Shown one piece after another: positions 1-8,077 of a DNA stretch of 64,000 bases. The notes beneath the pieces were generated by a model. That model worked only from the letters and a program-made list of their open reading frames with translations. It searched no databases and was not told the DNA's origin. A program made the position numbers and the translations under genes. The number at the start of each line of letters is the position of its first letter. Position 1 is the first letter of the stretch. Location of the stretch: the NCBI RefSeq assembly GCF_015547515.1, contig NZ_JADMVE010000003.1, forward strand, positions 124,001 to 188,000, written 5' to 3'. The stretch is from Eubacterium sp. 1001713B170207_170306_E7 (GTDB lineage Bacteria > Bacillota > Clostridia > Eubacteriales > Eubacteriaceae).

Positions 1-18
1 TTATAAAAAAACAGAAAC

Positions 19-60
19 AAAAATCCCGCTGACAAACGCAGCGGGATTTTTGTTTTTTTT
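19..60. terminator. bidirectional rho-independent terminator
   Basis: A 13-bp perfect stem (19-31 with 39-51) around a 7-nt loop has A-runs on the left and a long T-run on the right, so it can stop transcription from either side. On the plus strand it would end a gene lying left of the window. On the minus strand it stands between the cobalamin riboswitch transcript and the window edge. Confidence 0.85.
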
Positions 61-314
61 GAGAAATTGATTAATCTTTTCAGGCATTAAAGCTAGAAAA
101 AGGGAGGACGGTATTAATAAATAATACACTGTATTTTAATAAATATTGGGAACAGTTTAGTTTGTTTGGGGAAAGGGGTGTTACACACCACCCCTTTTGG
201 CGTTTAAAATGGCAGATTTTAATCCCAAACAAGTGTCAAATATTGAGCGATGATTAAATTGTTGGAGATGTAGTTTCTGTGTTCATTGAAGTCCAACCAT
301 GTACGGGAAGGAGG
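60..314. other. noncoding stretch with one hairpin
   Basis: No credible gene was found on either strand; the longest minus-strand frames starting after the riboswitch terminator encode about ten residues. A 9-bp hairpin (172-180 with 189-197) with a short T-run on the plus strand may be a weak terminator. On the minus strand this would be the body of any transcript that reads through the riboswitch terminator. Confidence 0.5.
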
Positions 315-351
315 AGAAATAAAAAATCCTTCTCCGGGTGCGAAGAAGGAT
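315..351 (-). terminator. terminator behind the cobalamin riboswitch
   Basis: Read on the minus strand, an 8-bp stem (positions 351-344 with 333-326) with a 10-nt loop is followed by six U residues and a U-rich tail. It lies about 70 nt downstream of the B12 box, where a transcription-control platform is expected. No antiterminator alternative was worked out. Confidence 0.75.
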
Positions 352-414
352 AAAAAATACTAACACGGTACATGATAGCTCTTAAACCCTCTAAATCGGA
401 GGTAATTAAGAATA

Positions 415-556
415 AACTCCTATATAGGTCTTCTGGCTCGGCAATATCATTCCGTTTCCCTTCCCATCCGGCAGGACAGTGGATTGAAACGGGCATTTTG
501 CCTTACAGCTGCGATTACAGCAAAGGATTTTCACCTTTTTCCCTTGAACATAGGAT
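415..556 (-). promoter_or_regulatory. cobalamin (B12) riboswitch aptamer
   Basis: The minus strand shows the ordered hallmarks of the cobalamin riboswitch family: GGGAA, then GGTGAAAATCC, a GCTGTAA...GCAGCTGTAAGG arm, CCACTGT, GGATGGGAAGG and the closing B12 box GAGCCAGAAGACCT. A P1 helix can form between 550-555 and 418-423. A sigma-70-type promoter lies just upstream and a terminator just downstream. Transcription runs leftwards, away from the LysR gene, and no gene follows inside the window. The family identity is very secure; the regulated target is unknown. Confidence 0.93.
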
Positions 557-578
557 CATTCAATATTTAACTAAGGTT

Positions 579-607
579 ATAATACACCAGATATGGTGGT
601 TTGTCAA
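579..607 (-). promoter_or_regulatory. sigma-70-type promoter of the riboswitch transcript
   Basis: On the minus strand a perfect TTGACA (607-602) is separated by 17 nt from TATTAT (584-579). The predicted start near 571 is about 15 nt before the aptamer P1 helix, which supports a dedicated riboswitch transcript rather than read-through from elsewhere. Confidence 0.8.
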
Positions 608-634
608 GGGTGAAAACGAAAGAATGCTACAATA

Positions 635-1495
635 TTAAAAAAAGGCTAAAAAGTAACGGGCACTGCGGCCCAGTGTATGACCCTTTTTCCAGATAAAGGC
701 GATCTGGGTCTTTAACGCTTTTGCCTCAATGTTTTTGCAGATGGTATTGGCCGAGGTGATGATCCGGCTGGCAGAGCTGGGGATAATGGCGACGCCAATG
801 CCTGCATTGGCCCACATGAGGGAGGTCCGGGCGTCATCGTTTTTGCAGATGGCCCTGGGGGTCAGGCCCGCCGCGTCAAAGGTCCCCTCAATCAGCGTTT
901 CAAATCGGCGGTAGTAGATGAGTGGTTTTTGGGCCAGGGCCTGAAGCGTGACCGTGTCAGAGTGAATATCCTCAAAAAAGGCCGGACTACCCACAGCGAC
1001 CATGGGCTCAGATTCCATAAAATGCGTTTCAAAGCCTTCCGAGTGGAAGGGCGTGCGGACAATACCAAGCTCGATAACGCCGGCGTTTAAAAGGTCGATG
1101 ACCTGGAAGGTAGTGCCCTCATGGAGCTCAAAGCGGATATGCGGGTGCAGCGCATGAAAGGCCGGCAGAGCCTCAGATAAAATGATGGCGCCGGACGAGG
1201 AGATGGTGCCAAGGGTAAGCGTACCCTCCAGACCATCGTGAATATCATGGAGTTCCTGGATGGTCTGGTCTGCCAGGGTGAGCAGGGTGCAGGCCTTTTC
1301 ATACAGCGCTCTGCCCGCCGCGTTCAGCGTGATTTTACGGGCGCCCCGCTCCATCAGCTTAATGCCGAGCTCAGTTTCCAGCTGTTTGATCTGCTGGCTG
1401 AGCGGAGGCTGGGAAAGGTTCAGTTTTTTAGCGGCGGCGGAGATTGTCCCCTCCTCCACCACGGTTTTAAAATAAAGCAGCTGTTTAAGATCCAT
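635..1495 (-). CDS. LysR-family transcriptional regulator
   Basis: A 286-residue LysR-type regulator. Residues about 3-60 form the winged helix-turn-helix, with the typical run of TISAAAKKLNLSQPPLSQQI followed by LGIKLMER. The rest is a periplasmic-binding-protein-like effector domain of normal, slightly short length. The start is the ATG at 1495, where the family N-terminus MDLKQLLYF begins. It is transcribed divergently from the ABC exporter at 1610 with a 114-bp shared region holding an inverted repeat, so it may control that exporter. The ligand cannot be read from the sequence. Confidence 0.92.
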   Translation of the reverse strand: MDLKQLLYFKTVVEEGTISAAAKKLNLSQPPLSQQIKQLETELGIKLMERGARKITLNAAGRALYEKACTLLTLADQTIQELHDIHDGLEGTLTLGTISSSGAIILSEALPAFHALHPHIRFELHEGTTFQVIDLLNAGVIELGIVRTPFHSEGFETHFMESEPMVAVGSPAFFEDIHSDTVTLQALAQKPLIYYRRFETLIEGTFDAAGLTPRAICKNDDARTSLMWANAGIGVAIIPSSASRIITSANTICKNIEAKALKTQIAFIWKKGHTLGRSARYFLAFF

Positions 1496-1552
1496 GGCCG
1501 CACCTTTCTATCTGTTTTTTATATAGAAGCTATACAAACTAAATATTATTCA

Positions 1553-1582
1553 TATGGTTATTTTTATGATATCATAGCCATA
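1553..1582. promoter_or_regulatory. inverted repeat, possible LysR operator
   Basis: TATGGTTA (1553-1560) and TAGCCATA (1575-1582) form an 8-bp inverted repeat with one mismatch. It lies in the divergent region between the LysR gene and the ABC exporter, close to the exporter start. Position and symmetry fit a LysR-type operator; binding is inferred only. Confidence 0.4.
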
Positions 1583-1609
1583 ATGAGACGTAAAGACAGG
1601 AGAACAAAA

Positions 1610-3346
1610 ATGTTAGAACTCGCGCGTTATCTTAAGCATTTTAAAAAAGAAATGATCCTCGGTCCATTTTTCAAGCTGACCGAAGCGGTTTTTGAGCTGA
1701 TTGTCCCGCTGGTAATGGCCAGTATTATTGACGTGGGAATAAAAAACGGCGACACTCAGTATGTTTACCGGATGGGCGGCCTGATGGTAGCGCTGGGCGC
1801 ATTGGGGCTGTGCTTTGCCCTGACCGCCCAGTATTTTGCCGCCAGGGCCTCCCAGGGAACCGGTACTTTGATGCGCCGTGATTTTTTTGCGCACATTAAC
1901 CGGCTTTCCTATGCCGAGCTTGACAAAATTGGCACGCCATCCCTCATTACCCGGATTACCAATGACATTGACCAGCTGCAGGTAGCGGTCGCCATGACCA
2001 TCCGGCTTTTGCTGCGGGTTCCCTTTCTAATTATCGGCGCGACCATCATGGCCATGACCATTGATTTAAAGCTGTCGGTTATTTTTTTGGTGGCGGCGCC
2101 GCTCATCGCGCTGACCATCTATTTTGTCATGAGCCGCGCCGTGCCGGTCTATAAAAAAATACAGGCTAGACTTGACGGTATCTCGCTCATTACCCGTGAG
2201 AACCTGGACGGGGTGCGGGTCATCCGGGCCTTTTCCCGGCAGGACAGCGAAACCGCCCGCTTTGCGTGGGCCAATGAAAATCTGATGAAGGCATCGCTGA
2301 AGGCCGGGCGCATTTCCTCTCTGCTCAATCCGCTCACCTACGCGATTGTCAACATCGCCATTCTTTTTATCCTGTGGTTCGGCGGTGTCCGGGTCAACGC
2401 CGGCGATCTGAGCCAGGGCGAGGTGATCGCCTTTGTCAATTATATGACCCAGATTTTACTGGCGTTGATTGTCGCGGCCAACCTGGTGGTGATCTTTACC
2501 AAGGCGGCGGCCAGCGCGGCCAGGATCAACGCCGTTTTTGACACCAAACCCTCCGTTACGCCGGGGGCTGCACTCACGGATCCGATGTCCGCCGATATCG
2601 GTGAGGCGATCCGCTTTCAGGATGTCTCCTTCTCCTATAATCAGAATAACGAGTATGCCCTGAAAAATCTGAGCTTTTCCATCAATAAGGGCGAGACCAT
2701 TGGGATTATCGGCGGGACAGGAGCCGGTAAAACCACGCTGGTCAATCTGATTCCCCGCTTTTATGACGCGACTGTGGGTCGCGTTGATGTGGCGGGACTT
2801 GATGTGCGGGAATACCCTTTGGGGCAGCTCCGGTCTCAAATCAGCATTGTGCCTCAAAAGGCGGTTCTCTTTACCGGGACGATTCGTGAAAATATGAAAT
2901 GGGGAAATCCCCGGGCGAATGATGAAGAAATCGAACAGGCGCTGGAGATTGCTCAGGCTGCCGAGATTATCAAAAAAATGCCAAAGGGTCTGGATTCTGA
3001 AATATACCAGGGCGGCAAGAACCTCTCCGGGGGACAGAAGCAGCGCCTGACCATCGCCCGGGCGCTGGTCAGACAGCCCGAGATTCTGATTTTGGATGAC
3101 AGCGCCAGTGCCCTTGATTTTGCCACAGATGCGGCGCTTAGAAAGGCCCTCCGACAGAAAACCGGAGAGATGACCGTACTGATGGTGTCACAGCGGGTGA
3201 CAACCGTAAAAAACGCGGACCGGATCATTGTGCTGGACCAGGGAAAAATGGCGGGCTTCGGTTCCCACGAGGTGCTTTTCGAGACCTGTGACATTTACCA
3301 TGAAATCTGTCTGTCACAGCTGAGCAGCCAGGAGGTAAACCAATGA
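1610..3346 (+). CDS. ABC exporter half-transporter, degenerate ATP site subunit
   Basis: A 578-residue exporter half: an N-terminal six-helix transmembrane domain (about residues 1-320) then an ATPase domain. Walker A GGTGAGKT is near 366-373 and the signature LSGGQ near 472. The Walker B region reads LILDDSAS, with Asp instead of the catalytic Glu, and the H-loop reads VSQR with Gln for His. In the known heterodimeric exporters (TM287/288, BmrCD type) these changes mark the subunit with the degenerate nucleotide site. The ATG at 1610 follows an AGGAGA site; an open frame runs further upstream but is antisense to the regulator. It overlaps the next gene by four bases. Confidence 0.93.
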   Translation: MLELARYLKHFKKEMILGPFFKLTEAVFELIVPLVMASIIDVGIKNGDTQYVYRMGGLMVALGALGLCFALTAQYFAARASQGTGTLMRRDFFAHINRLSYAELDKIGTPSLITRITNDIDQLQVAVAMTIRLLLRVPFLIIGATIMAMTIDLKLSVIFLVAAPLIALTIYFVMSRAVPVYKKIQARLDGISLITRENLDGVRVIRAFSRQDSETARFAWANENLMKASLKAGRISSLLNPLTYAIVNIAILFILWFGGVRVNAGDLSQGEVIAFVNYMTQILLALIVAANLVVIFTKAAASAARINAVFDTKPSVTPGAALTDPMSADIGEAIRFQDVSFSYNQNNEYALKNLSFSINKGETIGIIGGTGAGKTTLVNLIPRFYDATVGRVDVAGLDVREYPLGQLRSQISIVPQKAVLFTGTIRENMKWGNPRANDEEIEQALEIAQAAEIIKKMPKGLDSEIYQGGKNLSGGQKQRLTIARALVRQPEILILDDSASALDFATDAALRKALRQKTGEMTVLMVSQRVTTVKNADRIIVLDQGKMAGFGSHEVLFETCDIYHEICLSQLSSQEVNQ

Positions 3347-5091
3347 AAGAAAAAAACAGAATACCGGTCATTCCAAGACTGTGGGCCTACGCAAAGCCCT
3401 ATGGCGTCTTTCTTTTTCTCGGTCTTGTCTGCGCGGTGATCAGCATTGCGCTGTCTTTGTGGATGCCGGTTTTAATCGGCCATGGGGTCGATTATATCGT
3501 TGGACCAGGACAGGTGGATTTTTCGGGGGTTATGCGCTATATAACAATCCTGGGGATCAATATCGGTGTCACAGTCATTTTTCAATACCTGATGAGCCTG
3601 TGCACCAATCAGATCACCTACAAGACAATCCAGGATATCCGGAAGGATGCCTTTGAAAAATTTAACACCGTCCCGCTTAAATACATCGACAGTCATTCGC
3701 ACGGCGATCTGATGAGCCGTTTTGTCAATGATATCGAGCTGATCTCAAACGGCCTGCTCCAGGGCCTGACACAGCTTTTTACCGGCGTAGTGACGATTCT
3801 GGGGACGCTGGGCTTTATGCTGTCGATCAATCTGCGCATTACAGCTGTGGTGGTATTGGTCACGCCTTTATCCATCTTTGTGGCAGGGATCATCGCCCGG
3901 CTTTCCTATAACAAATTCAGGGAGCAATCCGTTGTGCGGGGCGATCTAAGCGGCTTTGTGGAAGAAATGGTCGGCAATCAGAAGGTGGTCACAGCTTTCA
4001 GCCATGAGGCAGCTGCCGAACAGCAGTTTGAGGCCATTAACCAGCGTTTGTACCGCTGCGGTGTCCGTGCGCAGTTTTATTCTTCGCTGACCAATCCCTC
4101 CACACGTTTTGTCAACGCCATGGTTTATGCTGCTGTGGGCATAACCGGGGCGCTTTCAGTTATACGCGGGGGCCTGAGTGTGGGGCAGCTCTCAAGCTTT
4201 CTGGCCTATGCCAACCAATATACCAAGCCCTTTAATGAGGTGACTGGCGTGCTGACAGAAATCCAGACAGCCTTCGCCTCAGCCAGGAGGGTCTTTGCTC
4301 TGCTGGACGAGCCGCCAGAGCCCAGCGACGCGGCGCTTCCGGCGCTGCCGCCGGCAGAAGGTGCGGTGTGCGCAGCGCATGTGGATTTTTCATACCAGCC
4401 GGATACACGTCTGATTAAGGATTTGAACCTTAATGCCAAGCCTGGGCAGCGCATTGCGCTGGTAGGGCCGACGGGCTGCGGAAAAACCACGATCATCAAC
4501 CTGCTCATGCGCTTCTACGATGTAAACCGGGGCTGCATTGCGGTGGATGAGCACCCGATAAAAGACGTGACCCGCAGCAGCCTCAGGGGGCAGTACGGCA
4601 TGGTGCTTCAGGATACCTGGCTGTTTTCTGGAACGATTCGGGAAAACATCGCCTATGGCCGGCCAGACGCCAGTGATGATGAGATCCTTGAGGCCGCCCG
4701 AAAGGCCTATGCGGACAGCTTTATCAGGCAGCTCGAAAAGGGCTATGATACGCAGGTCACCGAAGGGGGGGACAACCTCTCCCAGGGGCAGCGGCAGCTT
4801 TTGTGTATCGCCAGGGTGATGCTCACCAGGCCTCCGATGCTGATCCTTGACGAGGCGACCAGCAGCATTGACACGCGGACCGAGGTCCGTATCCAAAACG
4901 CCTTTAATGCGATGATGAAGGGCAGAACCAGCTTTGTGGTCGCCCACCGGCTGTCCACCATCCGCGAGGCGGATATCATTCTGGTTATGGACCAGGGGCG
5001 GATCGTGGAGCAGGGCACCCACACGTCGCTTTTGGCCCAGGGCGGCTTTTATACAAGACTTTACAACAGCCAGTTTGAGGGAAACGAATAA
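3343..5091 (+). CDS. ABC exporter half-transporter, canonical ATPase subunit
   Basis: A 582-residue partner of the preceding gene, starting at an ATGA overlap, so the two are translationally coupled. It has an N-terminal transmembrane domain followed by the ATPase with Walker A GPTGCGKT (about 375), Walker B LILDEATSS with the catalytic Glu (about 503) and VAHR in the H-loop. Its signature is LSQGQ instead of LSGGQ, as expected for the half that contributes its signature to the degenerate site of its partner. The pair probably makes a multidrug or lipid-like exporter; substrate unknown. Confidence 0.93.
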   Translation: MKEKNRIPVIPRLWAYAKPYGVFLFLGLVCAVISIALSLWMPVLIGHGVDYIVGPGQVDFSGVMRYITILGINIGVTVIFQYLMSLCTNQITYKTIQDIRKDAFEKFNTVPLKYIDSHSHGDLMSRFVNDIELISNGLLQGLTQLFTGVVTILGTLGFMLSINLRITAVVVLVTPLSIFVAGIIARLSYNKFREQSVVRGDLSGFVEEMVGNQKVVTAFSHEAAAEQQFEAINQRLYRCGVRAQFYSSLTNPSTRFVNAMVYAAVGITGALSVIRGGLSVGQLSSFLAYANQYTKPFNEVTGVLTEIQTAFASARRVFALLDEPPEPSDAALPALPPAEGAVCAAHVDFSYQPDTRLIKDLNLNAKPGQRIALVGPTGCGKTTIINLLMRFYDVNRGCIAVDEHPIKDVTRSSLRGQYGMVLQDTWLFSGTIRENIAYGRPDASDDEILEAARKAYADSFIRQLEKGYDTQVTEGGDNLSQGQRQLLCIARVMLTRPPMLILDEATSSIDTRTEVRIQNAFNAMMKGRTSFVVAHRLSTIREADIILVMDQGRIVEQGTHTSLLAQGGFYTRLYNSQFEGNE

Positions 5092-5187
5092 AAAGCATTT
5101 GCTTTGACAGGCGGCGAAAACAGGTATCTAAAACAACGGGTTTGTGGTAAAATAATCTGGAACAATTCAAGGAGGCGTTAAATCAAT

Positions 5188-6315
5188 ATGAACGAAAAAG
5201 CAAAGGTCTATTTTACAAATTTCAGAGCGAATCCTAAAATGAATCTGCTGCAAAAGCTCAGAAAGCTGATTGTGGCGGCAGGGATGACTGACATTGATTT
5301 TGAAAATAAATTTACAGCCATTAAAATTCATTTCGGGGAACCTGGAAACATTGCCTATCTCCGTCCAAACTTTTCAAAGGTCGTTGTGGATTTGATCAGG
5401 GAGGAAGGGGGCAAGCCCTTTTTGACAGACTGCAATACCCTGTATGTGGGCCGCCGGAAGGACGCCCTGGAGCATCTCGACGCAGCATACGAAAACGGCT
5501 ATAATCCCTTTACAACAGGATGCCAGCTGATCATCGCCGATGGCCTTAAGGGAACGGACGAAGTGGAGGTACCGGTTAATGGCGCGTATATCAAGGAGGC
5601 CAAAATCGGACGGGCCATCATGGACGCGGACATTTTTATTACGTTGAGCCATTTTAAAGGGCACGAAAATACCGGATTTGGCGGCGCCCTTAAAAACATT
5701 GGGATGGGCTGCGGCTCCAGACGCGGAAAAATGGAAATGCACAATGCCGGTAAGCCCCATGTCATCGAAAAGAAATGTCGTGACTGTAAGGTCTGTAAGG
5801 ATATCTGCGCCATGGACGCTATCTCTTATCCAGAAAAAGCCGTGATTGATCACGAAAAATGTGTGGGCTGCGGACGCTGTATCGGGATATGCCCCTTTGA
5901 TGCCATCACTACGCCCAACGATGAAAGCTTCGATGTGCTCAATAAAAAAATGGCCGAATACAGCCTGGCGGTTGTAAAGGGCCGGCCGAATTTTCATATC
6001 AGCCTGGTCATGGATGTTTCGCCATTTTGCGACTGTCACGCCGAAAATGATCTGCCCATCATACAGGATGTTGGCATGTTTGCCTCTTACGATCCGGTAG
6101 CACTCGACATGGCGTGCGCCGATGCCTGTAATCAGGCGCCCATTATTCCCGGCAGCTATCTGGCTGACCAGATCCATAAAAATCATGTCCACGATCCCGA
6201 GGACCACGACCGTTTTACCTGCACCCATCCCGAAACCGACTGGCGGGTATGCCTTGAGCACGCGGAAAAAATTGGACTTGGAACCAGAACCTATGAATTG
6301 ATTGAAATAAAATAG
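5188..6315 (+). CDS. DUF362 protein with two 4Fe-4S ferredoxin motifs
   Basis: A 375-residue DUF362-family protein. Residues about 197-240 carry two [4Fe-4S] motifs, CRDCKVCKDIC and CVGCGRCIGIC, each followed by Pro/Met-x-A-I segments as in bacterial ferredoxins. The flanking DUF362 domain is split around them. Such proteins occur widely in anaerobes as presumed electron carriers of unknown partner. The ATG at 5188 follows a GGAGG site, and an extended -10 (TGGTAAAAT, 5145-5153) lies upstream. It stands alone between the exporter and two terminators. Confidence 0.88.
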   Translation: MNEKAKVYFTNFRANPKMNLLQKLRKLIVAAGMTDIDFENKFTAIKIHFGEPGNIAYLRPNFSKVVVDLIREEGGKPFLTDCNTLYVGRRKDALEHLDAAYENGYNPFTTGCQLIIADGLKGTDEVEVPVNGAYIKEAKIGRAIMDADIFITLSHFKGHENTGFGGALKNIGMGCGSRRGKMEMHNAGKPHVIEKKCRDCKVCKDICAMDAISYPEKAVIDHEKCVGCGRCIGICPFDAITTPNDESFDVLNKKMAEYSLAVVKGRPNFHISLVMDVSPFCDCHAENDLPIIQDVGMFASYDPVALDMACADACNQAPIIPGSYLADQIHKNHVHDPEDHDRFTCTHPETDWRVCLEHAEKIGLGTRTYELIEIK

Positions 6316-6319
6316 TGGG

Positions 6320-6349
6320 AAAAACGGCCTGAGGGATCAGGTCGTTTTT
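6320..6349 (+). terminator. terminator after the DUF362 gene
   Basis: A 13-bp stem with one wobble pair (6320-6332 with 6337-6349), starting four bases after the stop codon and ending in five T residues. Confidence 0.8.
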
Positions 6350-6355
6350 GATTTT

Positions 6356-6398
6356 AAAAGACATTTTTCTTGTTTTTACAGGAAGGATGTCTTTTTTT
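6356..6398 (+). terminator. second, tandem terminator
   Basis: A 9-bp stem (6356-6364 with 6387-6395) closes a 22-nt loop and runs into a T-tract. It lies directly behind the previous terminator and would insulate the sigma-54-controlled operon from upstream transcription. Confidence 0.6.
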
Positions 6399-6515
6399 AT
6401 TCGATAAAAACAATTAATTTACAAAAAAATATCGAAATGAAAGCAAAAGCGCAAAAAAATATTGCGTTTTTCAAAAGAACAACTTAGCCTGTAAAGGTTT
6501 TAAGATCCAACAAAC

Positions 6516-6537
6516 AAAAAATTGCGCGCAATTTTTT
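6516..6537. promoter_or_regulatory. 22-bp perfect palindrome, candidate activator site
   Basis: A perfect palindrome with core ATTGCGCGCAAT extended by five A on the left and five T on the right. It lies about 115 bp upstream of the sigma-54 promoter, the normal distance for an enhancer-type activator site. The activator encoded at 11054 is the obvious candidate ligand; this is inference from position and symmetry. Confidence 0.55.
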
Positions 6538-6650
6538 ATGTAAAAAAGACAATAAAAAATGATAAAGATATATTTATTTTATCTATAAAAGAATAAAAGA
6601 TATTTAAAAAGGCTTTCATATAAATTTTCGTAAAAAAACAAAAAATATTT

Positions 6651-6667
6651 TTGGCATAAAATTTGCA
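6651..6667 (+). promoter_or_regulatory. sigma-54 (-24/-12) promoter
   Basis: TTGGCATAAAATTTGC matches the sigma-54 consensus with the invariant GG (6653-6654) and GC (6665-6666) exactly 12 bp apart. The predicted start is near 6678, giving a leader of about 95 nt to the MFS gene. A sigma-54-dependent activator gene lies in the same block, which strongly supports function. Confidence 0.85.
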
Positions 6668-6773
6668 AATATTAATTTCAAGCCAATCTATGCGAGAGGA
6701 GGGCAACCAAACATTAAAGAGGCTGTAAGCTCGCGGTAAATATGTATTTTTATAATGATCCAAGGGGGAAAAA

Positions 6774-8057
6774 ATGAAAAAATTTGATTTTAAACGAGCA
6801 ATTCAATTTATCTGTCTGTGCGGTGCCAGCATTATTTATTATGTGCCCTATATGAAAGCAAGCTTTTACGATGCTCTGATTCAGGCCTTTAATGTGACCA
6901 ATGTGGAGCTTGGAATTATGACAAGCGCCTATACGACCATGACAATCGCCACCTATTTTTTAGGGGGACTGGTAGCGGACAAGTTTTCGGCGAGAAAACT
7001 GCTGGCCTTTTCCTATGTGGCCTCAGGGCTTTTGTGCGTGGCATTTGGTACGATACCGGATTACCGGGTCGCGGTCGTGCTTTTCGCCATCCTGGGCGTT
7101 ACGACAACCTTAACCTTCTGGTCCGCTTTAATTAAGGCGATCCGGATTTTTGCCAGACCGGGAGAGGAAGGAAAGGCCCAGGGGGATGTCGAAGGGACAA
7201 GAAGTATTTTGGCGGCTGTTCTGGGAACCATTGCCATTTTTATTTTCAGCCAGTTTTCCAATATTGTTACGGGCATGCAGGTCGTTATTTTTATCTTTGG
7301 CGGGGCCTGTATCCTGATCGGGATTCTCATTTGGATTTTCTTTGAAAGGGATGAACCGAACAGGGATAAAAGCCTCGGCATTGGGAAGATCCTGTTAACC
7401 TGCCTCAAAAATCCAAACGTGTGGCTGATGTCCTTCATCGTTTTTGGCGCATTTATTTCCTGTACGACAACACCCTATATGACGCCATACGGCACGCAGA
7501 TGTTTGGCCTTTCCATAACTCTGGGAGCGATCCTGGGCATGTTCAGGGATTATATGCAGCCCATCGGCGCTTTGATCTCGGGGAATGTCAGCAACAAAAC
7601 CGGGATTTCAAAGCTGCTGATTATCGTCACCGCACTGCTGGCGGTTATTAATATCTTTATCGCGATTATTCCGCAGCAGGACTCACTGGTTATCCTGGTA
7701 TTCATTGGCACCGCGCTGGGCTATATTATCCTGGGGGCTGCCAGAGGAATCTATTTTGCAACCCTGCCGGAGGCGGATATTCCAATGTACATGTCCGGCA
7801 CAGTGATCGGGATTATCTCTACCATTGGCTTTTTACCGGACAGCTTTATGCCGATTATTATCGGCAGCTGGCTGGACACCTACCCGCCGGAGCTGGCGTA
7901 CCGCTTTATTTTTATAGCAGCAGCGGCCGGGGCCGTATTTGCGTGCATTATCTCCATTATTTTCCATAGACGGAACAAAGAAACCATTGCAAAGCTGGCG
8001 GTGATACAAAAAGAAGGCAAAATTGCGGATAAAAAGAATGCGGAGGAAGCCGTGTAA
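6774..8057 (+). CDS. MFS transporter of the methylamine/betaine block
   Basis: A 427-residue major facilitator with twelve predicted membrane helices. The cytoplasmic loop after helix 2 carries the MFS motif-A-like run GGLVADKFSARKLL. The ATG at 6774 follows AAGGGGG. It is the first gene behind the sigma-54 promoter and is followed after 20 bp by the first MttB homologue, so it probably moves a substrate or product of those enzymes, such as a quaternary amine or its demethylated product. Substrate and direction cannot be read from the sequence. Confidence 0.88.
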   Translation: MKKFDFKRAIQFICLCGASIIYYVPYMKASFYDALIQAFNVTNVELGIMTSAYTTMTIATYFLGGLVADKFSARKLLAFSYVASGLLCVAFGTIPDYRVAVVLFAILGVTTTLTFWSALIKAIRIFARPGEEGKAQGDVEGTRSILAAVLGTIAIFIFSQFSNIVTGMQVVIFIFGGACILIGILIWIFFERDEPNRDKSLGIGKILLTCLKNPNVWLMSFIVFGAFISCTTTPYMTPYGTQMFGLSITLGAILGMFRDYMQPIGALISGNVSNKTGISKLLIIVTALLAVINIFIAIIPQQDSLVILVFIGTALGYIILGAARGIYFATLPEADIPMYMSGTVIGIISTIGFLPDSFMPIIIGSWLDTYPPELAYRFIFIAAAAGAVFACIISIIFHRRNKETIAKLAVIQKEGKIADKKNAEEAV

Positions 8058-8077
8058 AAACGGAAAAGAGGTTAATC

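Noticed and set aside
254-638. Short frames of 80 and 88 codons on both strands
   Set aside because: They run through the cobalamin riboswitch, terminator and promoter and have no coding character.
1238-1609. 124-codon upstream extension of the first ABC exporter gene
   Set aside because: It overlaps the LysR gene in antisense; the exporter starts at the ATG at 1610 with a ribosome site and a normal family N-terminus.
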